Source of the DNA: Glandiceps talaboti
Taxonomy: Eukaryota > Hemichordata > Enteropneusta > Spengelidae
Length of the DNA: 64,000 nucleotides
Direction: 5' to 3'
NCBI RefSeq assembly: GCF_964340395.1
Contig: NC_135549.1
Location: forward strand, 12,372,342-12,436,341
In this document: positions 52,755 to 64,000 of the stretch, piece after piece
Numbering within the stretch: the stretch's first letter is position 1
How the letters are laid out: the number at the start of each line of letters is the position of its first letter
The notes under the pieces: model-generated
The model's database searches: none
What the model was told of the DNA's origin: nothing
Seen by the model: only the letters and a program-made list of their open reading frames with translations
Translations under genes and position numbers: made by a program

Positions 52755-55700
52755 TGTATACATATACTATATTTCAAAGATGCCTTATCTTCATCACAAT
52801 CTTACTAGGATAGTCAGAAACTGATTTTACACAATGTAACATTTCATTTTCATCTTGCCATTTGTAAGATAAACTTACAGCCGTATACTGGTTATCTTTT
52901 GATATATACTTACAGTAGTATACTGGTTATCTTTGATAAATACTTACAGCAGTATACTGGTTATCTTTGATATATACTCTCATTTGTCTTGTGTGCACAA
53001 TATCCAGGTTTGTTCCTGTCACTTGTATGGTAATGCCACCACTGGAAAAAAAGAAGAATCTGATGGTCAAGTACTCAACAGTCCAATGAACTTAATTTCT
53101 GTATTATGAACATGTCCTGTGTGTGTGTTCTTAGGTATTACTTTATTAGTCAAAGAGTTCATATGAAGGGATTCATGTCCTGTGTGTACTCGTCTCTGAG
53201 TTCATATGAAGGGACTCTACTACTCTACTCTATGTACTACGTACGTGAGATTGTACTATGACATGTGAGATTGTACTATGACATGTGAGATTGTACTATG
53301 ACGTGAGACTGTACTACAACATGTGAGACTGTACTACAACATGTGAGATTGTACTACAACATGTGAGACTGTACTATGACATGTGAGATCGTACTACATG
53401 TATGACGTGAGCTTGTACTCACATGTTAGGCACACTTTCTGATTGTATATCAATTTTAAAGTGTCAATGGAATGGATAGTTTTGGTATATTACCTGATAA
53501 AAGCTGCATATCTTGACAATTCTTTGATTTCTGGGTCTTGTTTGTACATATAAGTAGCCTGTGGTGCAGTATTACTCTTTACCACTCCATCAAATGACAT
53601 GGTTACACCACCACTCTGGTCATTATTATTGGCAGCTGTTGTAATACACTCTGCATAGTCAGCTGAAGTTCTATAAATACACAAAGAGAGTAGAATATTG
53701 TAAATGAACTCATATATAACTATGGCTTGAGTGGATTTCATTCGTGATTACAAACTATCTTTAGAAGGAGCTTATAAATACTAGAATGTAAATGACAATT
53801 CAAACTTTATCCTATGCAATATGATATATGTCAGTTATTATCTGGAAATAACGAATGAAACTTTCACTCTTCTAAATTATAAATTTGACTTACTTAACAC
53901 TATCACAGGGACTCCCAGCTACCATTACAGTAATATCACTACCAGCATTTAGATGTTGTCCAGTTATTGTCACTTTGGTTCCACCAGACCGAGGTCCTAT
54001 CTTCGGAGATATGCTATCAATTCTAGAATTCTGTAAACAAACAATGAAAGTATTCAACCTATTACTTTCTGTGTACGCTACATAACTTGCAAATATTTGG
54101 TGTATTAAATCTATCATTGTTGCTGGTTCTTGCTTTTCACTCCGAAGTCAAAAAATCTTAATTTGTAATTTCTACTCTAAAATACTAGTAGTTAACAAAC
54201 AGTTTCAAGTCATGTATTTATTCAAGGCAAATCTCCCCAAGGGTAAAAATTGTTTTCAGCTGGATATATGGTGTTGAAACTGTTGCTAGTTTGTCAAAAA
54301 TATATGAAAAAAGTTGTTTGTTTGTTTGTTTGTTTTCAAATCAAAACTTTGGTCTACACCAAATGTGGTCTGACCCGGTGTCATTTAAATTTTAACCCGA
54401 TAAAGTAAAATTTTATCACATGCTACATGGAGAACCAACCAGAAAGTGTAACAACTCAACATCCCCCACATTATTCATGTACAAAGTATACCATACACTT
54501 AATTACTTGGTAATTTGGATTTGTTTTCTTGTTAAAAACCCTACAAAGGTCTCAAATTAGGAACAATATCATGAGTCCCCTTTTCATTTATCCATCACTC
54601 TGGCAGCATCACCTACCACATAACTGAATTCTTCTGACGATGATCCACTGTAGCTGGCTTGACTATCTGCATCACCAATAGTGATCCCTACTTTACCAGA
54701 TTTCACACTGCCACTTGCACTTGTTATACATTGAACTCTGCAATCAAAACATTTTTACCCAAAATTATCACCCAGTGTAATATTGACTAAACTTCTTGTT
54801 TTGAAGTAGACTGCTGTATCGCTCTGTCCTTACTGGCCTGCCCTAAGGGGTCTGACCAATGTGTGAGGGTGTCCCAGCACTGTGTACCTTACAGACTAAG
54901 TAAAGCCTTGCTTTCAGACATACTGAACAGTCAAAACATGCTAATTTTGTATCAGCATTTATCTTAGCACTGGATTTAAAATTACAAACCATTACAATAT
55001 AGTAAGATTATCTTCCATTTGGATTGATAGATCAACTTTCTGTTAATTCTAAAATAAATAACAAATGTCCATTACAATATTATCACCATTTATCAAACTC
55101 ATTTAATTACAATATAGGTGTAAATTTGAAGACAAGTACATGGCAATGACAAGACCTAACCCTTCAAGAACATGGACATGAAGATTTTGAATACATTGCA
55201 ATAATACACAAGGTCAACTAGTCTGTTTGTATAATATTGATAGGATTTGACACTATCAAGCATATTTTCACTGGTTTTGTTGTATCATCAATGGTAATGT
55301 CACATTACATCTCCTGATTCAAACTAAATGTAAAATAGACTTAAAATACGACAGGACTTTATTGTTGATATATAGACTACGAGTTCATGGCAAACAAAGT
55401 TTGAGAGAACTTACTGTTCAGAAATCTTGTATCCATTGCCCTGCACTACACAAGTCAATCCTGCCACTTTAATGCCTTTCACATCTGATGAATTCTTGCC
55501 AAGATTGTAGCCCCTGATTGTCAGAGTGGTACCTCCCTCTACTGGACCTGCCATAGGCTGAATCTGTCAAGATACATAAATTTGTCAACTTGATGTCAGT
55601 AACCAAGTGTGCCCTCTAAGCCATTTTTGGCATGCCACTGATACACAGCAAAAATAGGTTAAGTTGTTGTTCTTTATCAGAATGCACATTACTGCAGACT

Positions 55701-58700
55701 TTGCAACTGACTAAAATTCTTACAGTGCCAGAGTTATCACAAATGTAATGGTTGGCTTGGACATAGTTTGTCTCTCGTTAACCAGTTGGTTACAGGGTTA
55801 CATTTGTTGACTACTGTACATTTCTGATTATCACTAGGGATTTCATACCAACCACACTGTGGTACTCACCTGTGTAATGGTTGGATTTGGACATAGGTTG
55901 TCTCTTGTTAACCAGTTGTTTACAGGGTTACATTTGTTGATTACTGTACATTTCTGATTGTCACTAGGGATTTCACACCAACCACATTGGTACTTTATAT
56001 CGACTTGATGACATACTCCACAATTTGGACGACTGACGTCACATTTATATAGTGTCACTGGAAAAAAATTAAAAGATAGCAAAAATGAAATTCACCCACT
56101 AAAATAAGCAACAAGGAAGGCACTGGATAGTATCAAGTTATTCATGACAAGGAAGGCATTAAATATTGTACTGTATCAAGTTATTAATGACAAGGAAGGC
56201 ATTAAATAATGTACTGTATCAAGTTATTCATGACAAGGAAGGCATTGGATATTGTACTGTATCAAGTTATTCATGACAAGGAAGGCATTAAATAATGTAC
56301 TGTATCAAGTTATTAATGACAAGGAAGGCATTGGATATTGTACACTATCAAGTTATTCATGACTATAAGTATAATATCAATATTTATATTTTAATATTTT
56401 GTCATCTCCAGTTTTGAACAAGATACAAGGTGATCTAGTTAAGGCAAATAATAGTCATCAAAATATTGTCAAATAGTCCCTACAAACTTGTTTCTATGAA
56501 ACTTATAAATGTCAAAACAGTATTTTATTTTGATATTGTCTAATAAACTTTATATACAAACCATACCTTTGACATCATCTGGATTATCTACGTAGAAATC
56601 ATTGTTCCATCTCAGCTGGAGTGGTACTAGTTTACTGCTGACATCAGCAGCATACATATACTGCAATTACAAAAAAAAAATTATCTAATATCTTACATCA
56701 ACTGGCTAGGATAACGTTTGATTTCATGAGAGATGGAAAAAAGGAATTGCAGAGAAAACTGCTCTATTCATTCTGGAATGCAAAAATGATTTACAGTCAT
56801 ATCTATATACATACATTTGCAGGGAGATAGATAAAGATTTGTATACAAGTGGAGAAGGTAGAATAACATCAAAACTGTTCATTATTGAAGGGAAAAAAAC
56901 ATCGAAATGGATGTATTTGAAGGAATTGCAATTTGACTGTTATTGCTGTAGGATTACCTTTGAACTTTGACATTTGATCTTGCCTGGATCAAGCATCTGT
57001 CCATCAACAACCACCACTTCTCCTTCAATATCCAGAACACATTGATAACCACTATGCTCAGGCTGAATAGGGAAATACAAGATTATAATGTTAACCATGA
57101 CTTCACTGTGATTGGATATCAACAAAGGATCCTTCTGAAAACAGTTTAAACACTTTCTGATTCAATAGTATCTCAACTAACGGATAACTAAACAAAAAAT
57201 CTAAAGAAATTTAAACCATCTATTTATCAAATCATCAAAGTCAGCAACACTACATTAGATATACTTACACTGAGAACTGGGAAGTTCTGTCCAGTCACTT
57301 CATAATCTTTAGAGAGATCAACAGGAATTAAAATCTCCTGTCCTCCTTCAATACGAGGACAACTATCTGAACCACCAGCTTGATTCTGCAATACAAATAT
57401 TGTGTACACTCAAAACACAGAAACTCATCATTTTCCTGTGTTTAATTGGTCATGTAATATCCATGCCCTCTGTAATTCTTAATCCATCAATCGCCACTCT
57501 GCTCAGAGTATTTCACATAATATTAAAAAGTGGTACAGCAAGAATGATTTAACTTTCAAGATGGTAAATGTTATTCTGGCATTCTGAATTAAGTAAGTAA
57601 GTGGATAGAATTCTAACTTACTGCAAGGGTTGTGTTAGCTAGCCAAATTTAAGCTTGTACTGCTTTCCTTTAGAAATGTTTCAAACCTACTTAGCCAAGT
57701 TGTGAAACTAAATGTACATCTACCATGTCATATAACAACTATCATTTGAAGTGAATTCTTCAAATATCTTAAAGTTAAAACACTTTTACATCAAACAATT
57801 ACTTACTGCATTCCCTTGAACAACTCCATTGTTACACTTGGACGTATCCTTGGAACATTTATTTTGAAAAATACACCAATCACATCCATAGTCATTATTA
57901 GTACATGCCATACAAGTCTTAAATGATTCACATTCATAGAAATCAAAATCAGTATCAACAAAGTTCTGACCAGTTTCTTCTGCAAACAGTGATAACTTGA
58001 CTCGGACATAACCTATAACAAATGAAACAAAAAACAGGTATTACTAAAACTGCATGAAGAGAACACTAAATTGATAATCAGATCAAACTAGTGTTGGTTG
58101 GTAGATTAAATGAATTACAAAGGTTACAACATACAAACAGATCAACTTAGTCAAGAACAAAAATTGATAATGTCTAGTCTGAATATACAGTTCAAATGGT
58201 GTACAATCAAACAATTCATTGCTTGGTTATTGTTCCACTTGGACTAGATATTGAAGCATTGGTGTCAACGAAGTATAAACTATGGAATTAATCAACTAAG
58301 ATGAGTTACTTTCAGTGTAGCAAACTTCATCACTGTGTTGTCATTAGTGAAACCATTGATACTAAAGTACACTTACCTCTATCTCCTGGTGATGGCACAT
58401 TACTTGGTGATGGAGTTAAACATTTCAACTGATTACTGTTTGGATCTTCTCTATCTGCTGCAGTGTCTCCAAGATTGGCAAATACACAACTGAACCCTGC
58501 ACTGGTTTCTGGTAGACTGGTCACAGTTAGTGTCAACTATAAAATGAAGATGTTATACATTACAATACTGGGGTGCTAATTCAATATCAAAACTATAAGT
58601 AGTATTTAAAGTTTGCAACTGATCTGAATTCAAAAGATACATTGTCTGTAAATGAGTGAAGTATTCAATATTTTAGGATTCATGTCATTTTCTTTTCTAA

Positions 58701-61700
58701 CCACTTACTGTTAGAAGGTCTCCTCTTTCTACACTAGCAGGATTAACATCAATACTTGGACACTGTCTATCACTACCAATCCATCTTTTGTCGTTATCAT
58801 TGCTTGAACCAGTGCAGTCAACCTTCCTGGTACATCTATAAGAAAAACAAAAGAATTCAAATATCATCTATAGAGGGCAGTCAAACATATTCATCATGGA
58901 ATATTTTCAGTGGAATAGCATTTCCTTTGTTTCCCATCTTTGTTACATTAGAAGTTCTATCTATATAAAATAAATACAGAAATGTGAATTTCAGCTCAAG
59001 GCAGTACTGTAACAATAAAAGTAAACAAATTCAATCCTGAATGTTCATTCAATGGGAAATTTAACCGATTTCTTGTAGTTCTTCTTACTATTAATAGATT
59101 CTCAAAATGTTTATGACTGAAAACTCACTTATTTTCCAGTGAACACCATCCACAGTAAGGGTCTCCAACACCATTCACTGATGTACAGTCTTCACAATCT
59201 GTGTACTGCTCACAATTTTCAACTGGTACTTTGGTTATCTGTAAATGAAAGAAAATCACATTAAATTCTTTTATAATACTCTTGTGATATGATTGAAAAG
59301 CTTTGTACAAATCTTGACACATTATGAGCAGGTTTGCATGACAAGTTATCTCAGGGTAAGGGTCAGGAAGAACCTGAAACTTTTAATGAAAGTTTCAAAG
59401 TTTTACAAGAATATGTCTTTTTGTGACTTGAAGTTCTCGTTATTTTTGTAGCTGTTTTTTCTTGTTACACTGAAATTGATAACAGACATATCACACTTTA
59501 GACAAGTTAGCTAAGTCAGTATTTAAATTTGATTAACGTGAGACATGTTGACATGATTGATTGTAATGTTTTTATTGGCTTTTACCTTACAATATATTGC
59601 TAGTCCATCATCCATTATTTTTTCAATAATAGTCTTCCAATTAAAGACTACTACATCATGGCCATTTCACCAGTATACATAACTTTGCATATTGATGTCA
59701 TCACACTATTCAAACACCCATCATGTTTTTATTCATCAGTTTTTTTTTGATTCTGTATTTTCCTATCCAATTTATAATCTTCTGTATACTCTAGGTATGG
59801 ATCTCTTGCAGGATTCAAATCTCAATTATGCCCAAAGGTTTGATTACTATTCAAATAATGCAATTTTGTTATGCCTTACATTATTACATCTTATGCCGGA
59901 ATTAATGAAGTGATCATCTCTTACCAGCCCAATACAATGTATATCTTTAAATGAATTGTGGTATTTCACCAGGAAAACAAACTATAAGCCCAGAACTTCC
60001 ATAATGTTGGGTTATGTGTTTATATATACGATGTATATTTGTCCCTTACTTAGCCTTACAAGCCTATAACATCTATAATGTTAGGTTCATGTATTTACAC
60101 GATATGTATTTCTCCCTTATAAGCTTGGACCATATCTATTTCAAGATACATCAGGTCTTCCTATTTTTCAGCAGAGTAAGGTCACACAACTAGTGCCTTT
60201 AAATACTGACCCTGAGACAACTAGCCATTGATCTGATTGATCACATGACCTGAGATGCAAACTATGTAAGTAATACTCGTGCCTATAGCACTGCACAGAA
60301 ACAAATCTTGTTATCCAAGCTGACAGTTTTGATGTTTGAACAGAAACCGTGGTACACATATGAAACTACTATCCACTCTAAATTGCAATCACTCCTAGGT
60401 TGGAATAAATCAAGATTTTAACCTCCTGACACAGTGTTGCAGGACGTCACTAAGATTTCCTGGTTAAATTGAATTTCCCGAAGCACTTCTGCATAATACA
60501 TCATATCTACTTTCAGTGCAATAGCTTGGAAACCAACGAAGTGTGCTGCAGGAATGGTTGCGCAAGCACTACAGGTCAGAGGTTACAACTGTATCATCTG
60601 GGGTCCCCTATGAAACCACAATATTTAGTTTGTTTAACACTCTGGGTTTCCATGGAATGGACTCCCAGTGTGTTAGTGTTATCCAAGCATCAAGTCAAAA
60701 GTTTATCCTTGTGAGTGTCACTACATACCATTGTCAAACAAACCCCACTGTGCAACTATGTGACCTTGGTTAACCCTGCCGTTTTTTTAAATGGTAATTC
60801 TACATTGCTACAGATAATGCTAGAGTGACTCTAATACCATGTGTATCATTATTTTAATTAAAAAGGTTACATCAAGCAATTGACTCAATTTACAATTTAC
60901 TTACAAATGCTATCTCTTCATGTATATATTTGTCATGTAAACCAATATGAAACTAAACACATACAAATGTACAATGACAGGTAATCACTCATCATACCAC
61001 ATCTATATGATTCTTCTACACCGCTTTCTCGTTATCAATTTTACCTACATATACGTATCAGAATATTCGGTCATAAATATTTTAAATACTGCATTTCATA
61101 TGATACAGGATATTACCAATTTACTCTGCAACTACATTTACAATTATCATCATACAAGACTGATATGTAAAATAGATTTAAATCAGAATTCTCATATTTC
61201 ATATACCCAATGTTCACAAAGAAAGTTTAGCAAAAACTGGAAATTCTATACAAGTATCATCTGTATGCATATATATACTTGGTTATCATAAATGACTTAA
61301 AATGTTTACAATATGTTAGCATGACGTGCAAAGCATGGAAACTACAATTGCATATCTTTACCAACTGAAAGGTATACATTACAATGAAATTTCCAACATT
61401 GTGTCTCACACTCTCACACACGTACATATCATGGCAAAGTTGAAATCAACATGGTTCTAAACATGTTCATACATGCTTTAAACACCAGAGAATGGTAGAC
61501 ACAGACAGATAATGCAACATTCCAGATTTATGAGGTCCTGTATATTTGGTTCAACTATGTCCAGGGAGGACTGAACTCTCTTTTTTATGGGAACAATGGC
61601 TTGCTGTGCCCTTGATGCAAGAACAACTCTGCCCACTGAACTAATGTGGGCGTAGGTTTAGTGTATACACACAACTCTATCATCATCTAATACATTCCCA

Positions 61701-62842
61701 AGATGCACATACACACAAATAAAATAAACTACTGGTACAACATACAAGTCTGGCTTGAGGTCATAGAAAGGCCAGATGAGGAATTGATGGAGCAGCAGCT
61801 ATACAGAGAATCTAACTGTATGTCAGTCGACACTAGTGATTTGGCTTTTAACCCACTACATGCACGTCTGACCATGGTTGATAAGATTTTAACAGTAGAC
61901 AAGTACGTGTGGTATTACCAGTAATGAGAAATACAGCCTTGTGAAAACTTAACATGCAGAGAACTTTACGACATCTACACTTTAACACACTCTGCTGTGA
62001 GTGAAGGTACAATCTACAGTCTACATGTACATTATATGACAGTCCTTCCCTTCTCATCAGGACTCCTCTCATTCTAAAAGTTTGATTGCCTTCATGTTTT
62101 GGGGGCAGTTTTAATTTAGATATGAAATATTTCAGTGGTAAAAAGAATAGTACACAAGTTCAACAGCAATACACAATTTATCACGATGTAACCAGGCTGA
62201 CTACGTGTATGTAGACACCAAACATGCAAAACACATCTAATACAATGATTTTGAAATAATTCATCCATAAAATATATTTTATGAGATGTACTACAGTACT
62301 TTGAGTGCATCTGTGAATTTTACAACTTGTAAATCTAACACTGTAGAATGAAAAATTGAAATATTCACTTGACAGAAAAGAATAACAAAAGTACTGTGAG
62401 GAAAGGGTGGGGTATGCTTATGCCAGTCTTGGGCATACCTGTGATACATACAACACTGGTTGGTACTGAACATGTTATGAGACGCCACTACTTGTTATCA
62501 CCAGAACACACATGCATAACTAGGGTCAAATGACTCACCCGTCTCTTTACTCATAACATAGATGTAGATTTCATCTTTATCAAACATCAACTCACCTGTC
62601 TCTTACTCGTAACATAGATGTAGATTTCATCTTTATCAAACATCAACTCACCCGTCTCTTACTCGTAACATAGATGTAGATTTCATCTTTATCAAACATC
62701 AACTCACCTGTCTCTTACTCATAACATAGATGTAGTTTTCCTCTTTATCAAACATCAATCCATTCTGTACAATTTCAGGATTATTACTAACAACTGCAAT
62801 GTCTTCATATTCCAAGGCCGATGTACTACTCACCACTTTCAA
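43254..62842 (-). CDS. PLXNA: Plexin A-type semaphorin receptor, 3' 29 exons (N-terminus outside window)
   Basis: Exons in transcript order: 62842-62708, 59238-59129, 58835-58709, 58536-58377, 58012-57807, 57385-57269, 57062-56958, 56660-56567, 56057-55870, 55563-55415, 54737-54617, 54030-53894, 53670-53494, 53041-52948, 52306-52055, 51552-51394, 50881-50644, 50244-50102, 49451-49261, 48788-48711, 48248-48035, 47769-47601, 47331-47228, 46942-46852, 46560-46370, 45742-45573, 44878-44666, 43847-43694, 43349-43254. All junctions are GT-AG and all phases close, giving 4383 nt (1460 residues plus TGA). Domain order is end of sema, PSI and IPT repeats, one membrane helix, then split RasGAP with a Rho-binding insert, as in every plexin. 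Cytoplasmic stretches such as [22 protein letters not shown]-like KNHPKLLLR and [20 protein letters not shown] are close to vertebrate plexin-A. Full plexin-A is about 1,880 residues, so roughly 420 N-terminal residues are missing here. Plexin is the cell-surface receptor for semaphorins in axon guidance and cell adhesion. Confidence 0.96.
45188..45523. mobile_element. Dispersed foldback repeat, copy 1 (plexin intron)
   Basis: Starts ACAAGTTCAACAAAAAATA and ends in an inverted pair: TTATTCTCCAACATTTTTC facing GAAGAAAAATATTGGGGGAT, with GACCTAAGGGTT between. It shares its whole order of phrases with copy 2. Confidence 0.75.
45940..46260. mobile_element. Dispersed foldback repeat, copy 2 (next plexin intron)
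   Basis: Same phrases as copy 1 in the same order and orientation. Its 3' end folds strongly: TTATTCTCCAATATTTTTCT and TTCATTCAGCC pair with the inverse at 46220-46258. The exon between the copies is not duplicated, so this is dispersal rather than a segmental duplication. Confidence 0.75.
49936..50016. repeat. (GTGTTT)n hexanucleotide repeat
   Basis: About 13 uninterrupted hexamer units in a plexin intron. Confidence 0.95.
50644..50881 (-). CDS. PLXNA: Plexin transmembrane and juxtamembrane exon
   Basis: This 238-nt exon encodes the end of the ectodomain, one membrane helix with glycine/alanine-rich start ([14 protein letters not shown]) and isoleucine-rich core, then a basic stop-transfer YKRKS. 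It continues into the juxtamembrane coiled-coil segment ([18 protein letters not shown]), which in plexins helps control dimerisation and GAP activity. It lies at about residues 778-856 of the visible protein, with the helix near 802-824. Confidence 0.94.
51394..59238 (-). CDS. PLXNA: Plexin extracellular PSI and IPT repeat exons
   Basis: Fifteen exons encode the stalk (about residues 46-777 of the visible part). PSI1 is in 59238-58709 ([17 protein letters not shown]). PSI2 is in 58012-57807 ([20 protein letters not shown]). PSI3 is in 56057-55870 ([16 protein letters not shown]). IPT/TIG domains are marked by the typical P-x-x-GPxxGGT signature: [18 protein letters not shown] (55563-55415), [18 protein letters not shown] (54030-53894), then the [15 protein letters not shown] block (53670-52948) and a final one in 52306-51394. 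The domains space the ligand-binding sema head from the membrane in the known ring-shaped ectodomain. Introns here are 0.2-0.9 kb. Confidence 0.93.
52711..52754. repeat. (CAGA)n microsatellite
   Basis: About 11 units in a plexin intron. Confidence 0.93.
52873..52980. repeat. 34-35-bp tandem copies of a plexin exon end with donor
   Basis: The last ~29 nt of the exon at 52948-53041 plus the donor GTAAGT occur three times: real donor near 52943-52947, copies near 52909 and 52874. All three keep GTAAG. Confidence 0.9.
53230..53412. repeat. ~20-bp tandem repeat
   Basis: About nine copies of ACATGTGAGATTGTACTATG with small changes, in the plexin intron next to the exon at 53494. Confidence 0.9.
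55744..55866 (-). pseudogene. Partial duplicate of the plexin PSI3 exon
   Basis: About 122 bp in the intron repeat the 3' two thirds of the PSI3 exon (55870-56057). The copy still reads openly ([20 protein letters not shown]) but changes the invariant CGWC to CGWY, loses one base near its end and has lost the CAG before its donor. It lacks an acceptor of its own. A dead exon fragment. Confidence 0.88.
56100..56362. repeat. ~43-bp tandem repeat
   Basis: Six copies of TGACAAGGAAGGCATTAAAT and TGTACTGTATCAAGTTATTC in a plexin intron. Confidence 0.9.
59239..62530. other. Large plexin intron, no exon recognised
   Basis: The exons on either side join in frame and contiguously within the family, so no coding exon is missing here. 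Short frames near 60470-60770 and 61700-61925 show no family likeness. Confidence 0.7.
62534..62760. repeat. 56-bp tandem copies of the plexin sema exon end with donor
   Basis: Four donor-like CTCACC (GGTGAG) sites at 62534, 62591, 62647 and 62703. Each is preceded in gene sense by ~48 nt matching the exon end ([15 protein letters not shown] in the copies). Confidence 0.93.
62708..62842 (-). CDS. PLXNA: Plexin exon: C-terminal end of sema domain
   Basis: First plexin exon in the window (45 codons, phase 0 at both ends). It reads [18 protein letters not shown] and continues to [16 protein letters not shown], matching the last sema blade, which in vertebrate plexins ends in a LYVMSERQ-like strand and leads into VTRVPVESC. 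The next exon begins [12 protein letters not shown], so the join is right. Four donor-like sites occur here. I take the most exon-proximal one, at 62707-62706, as genuine, because only it directly follows the unique exon sequence. Confidence 0.92.
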
Positions 62843-64000
62843 CTAGAATTAGAGAAACAAAAGGACTAAAGATGAATATTGCTGTGCATTAATTCTCCAC
62901 ATAGTAAAATTATATAGAAAGACAATATAAACCATTGTGTGCAAAATTAACACAAGAAAATGTACTGTACATCAGAAAATCTACTCCAAAATTCACAGGT
63001 TCGCAGTGAACGAAGGCCACACAAGTGTTAGAATGTGATGCTATTAAGTGTTCAACACGGACGTCACATATTTCTTTCAATTTCTGTATCCAACTTTACA
63101 GCCTTTACAAGTACATTCTGATATATCTAACAATTATTTATTTGTACCTCTTTATTTGTTTTATCTACAATCTATATGATACTATCAACAGTCTCTATAT
63201 CTATGACTCACACTGAATGACAATGTCACTTATGTATTTCCTTTCCCTTGTGTTTTGTTAATAAATGCTTCTTTCAAACTCATAAAACGTACAGATGTGA
63301 ACAGTCACTGCAAATAAATTCCATTCCAATTTCCACACTCAAAACAATATCTAAAATACATACTGTATGCCTGTAGGGCATAATCACCATTTACAAAATT
63401 TCAATAATTTTGATGCTCATTAATTTTCAACATATATATATATAAATTATTTGAACATACATGTCTTGTACATAACATACATATACATGGACAAAGAGCT
63501 CGTATCGACATGGCAACTGATAAACAGTTATATGATATGTAAATATTAAATGTCAAAATAATATTTGTGAAGTATAAACATTGAAATTACAAACAGAATA
63601 AATATTTATTGATATATGACGGGAGTCCAATAATTTCCATGTAAGGAAAGAGCGTGACTTCCTTACAATCTTGAATATACATAACACCGTCTTTGCAAAT
63701 CTTTTAGTTATGAATTACAGAGACATTTTTATAGCTCATCTGTTTTAATTACAAAATATGCCATTACTGTCATTCCGACTTAAAATGCAATTACTCAAGA
63801 TAGATGACTGGGTTTAATCTGATACTTCTAACCAGGATATATGGCTTCTTTCAAGAATAAGTCACAAAGATTACAACAAAGATATTCATGTACGGTCCAA
63901 ATGAAATGAAATGAAGGTCAAAGTTACAACTTTTGAATATTTCATCAGATGCAATTCAAGGTATTATAGTATACACATGCGTGCATACAAAAATAGTCAT
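62843..64000. other. Plexin intron running off the window
   Basis: No exon, repeat array or other feature seen in this AT-rich stretch; the remaining sema exons must lie beyond 64000. Confidence 0.6.

Noticed and set aside
60469-60773. Two overlapping ORFs with some protein-like composition
   Set aside because: Within a plexin intron; no motif recognised. Possibly a decayed transposon fragment, but not supportable.
61703-61924. 73-codon ORF in the large plexin intron
   Set aside because: Flanking plexin exons join without a gap and no family match is seen.

Overview
This is animal (eukaryotic) genomic DNA, probably from a marine invertebrate. It is AT-rich, with long introns carrying GT-AG splice sites, tRNA-derived SINE-like repeats, foldback elements and very long pure microsatellites. 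Three protein-coding genes can be read. Protein similarity recalled from memory places them close to vertebrate counterparts, which would suit an invertebrate deuterostome such as a hemichordate or lancelet. That placement is inference; I cannot name the species.

Layout. (1) 1-4028: flanking DNA with a 33-bp minisatellite and a palindromic foldback element. (2) 4029-16571, minus strand: a complete 12-exon ZMYND10 gene encoding 459 residues, a cytoplasmic factor for assembling ciliary dynein arms, ending in a MYND zinc finger. (3) 16572-26850: intergenic DNA crowded with pure microsatellites of at least six motif families and a 203-bp tandem duplication just upstream of ZMYND10. (4) 27062-28144, plus strand: an intronless class A GPCR of 360 residues, closest in motifs to melatonin-type receptors, with a CRE/TATA promoter candidate and two upstream ORFs. 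(5) 28145-38904: intergenic DNA with a 57-bp repeat, G/C-tract repeats and a further long microsatellite. (6) 38905-62842, minus strand: a plexin of the A type. 29 exons (1,460 residues) are in the window, from the end of the sema domain through PSI/IPT repeats and the membrane helix to the complete GAP and Rho-binding cytoplasmic region. Its N-terminal ~400+ residues lie beyond position 64000. Positions 38905-43253 are probably its long 3' UTR.

The genes do not form a functional cluster: one acts in motile cilia, one is a sensory or hormone-type receptor, one is the semaphorin receptor.

The most unusual pattern is that at least five separate tandem duplications in the two multi-exon genes copy an exon edge, with its splice site, into the neighbouring intron: ZMYND10 exons 2 and 10, and plexin exons at 52948, 55870 and 62708. 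In each case the exon-proximal copy keeps the reading frame. Most of the intronic copies carry decoy splice sites whose use would bring in a stop codon.
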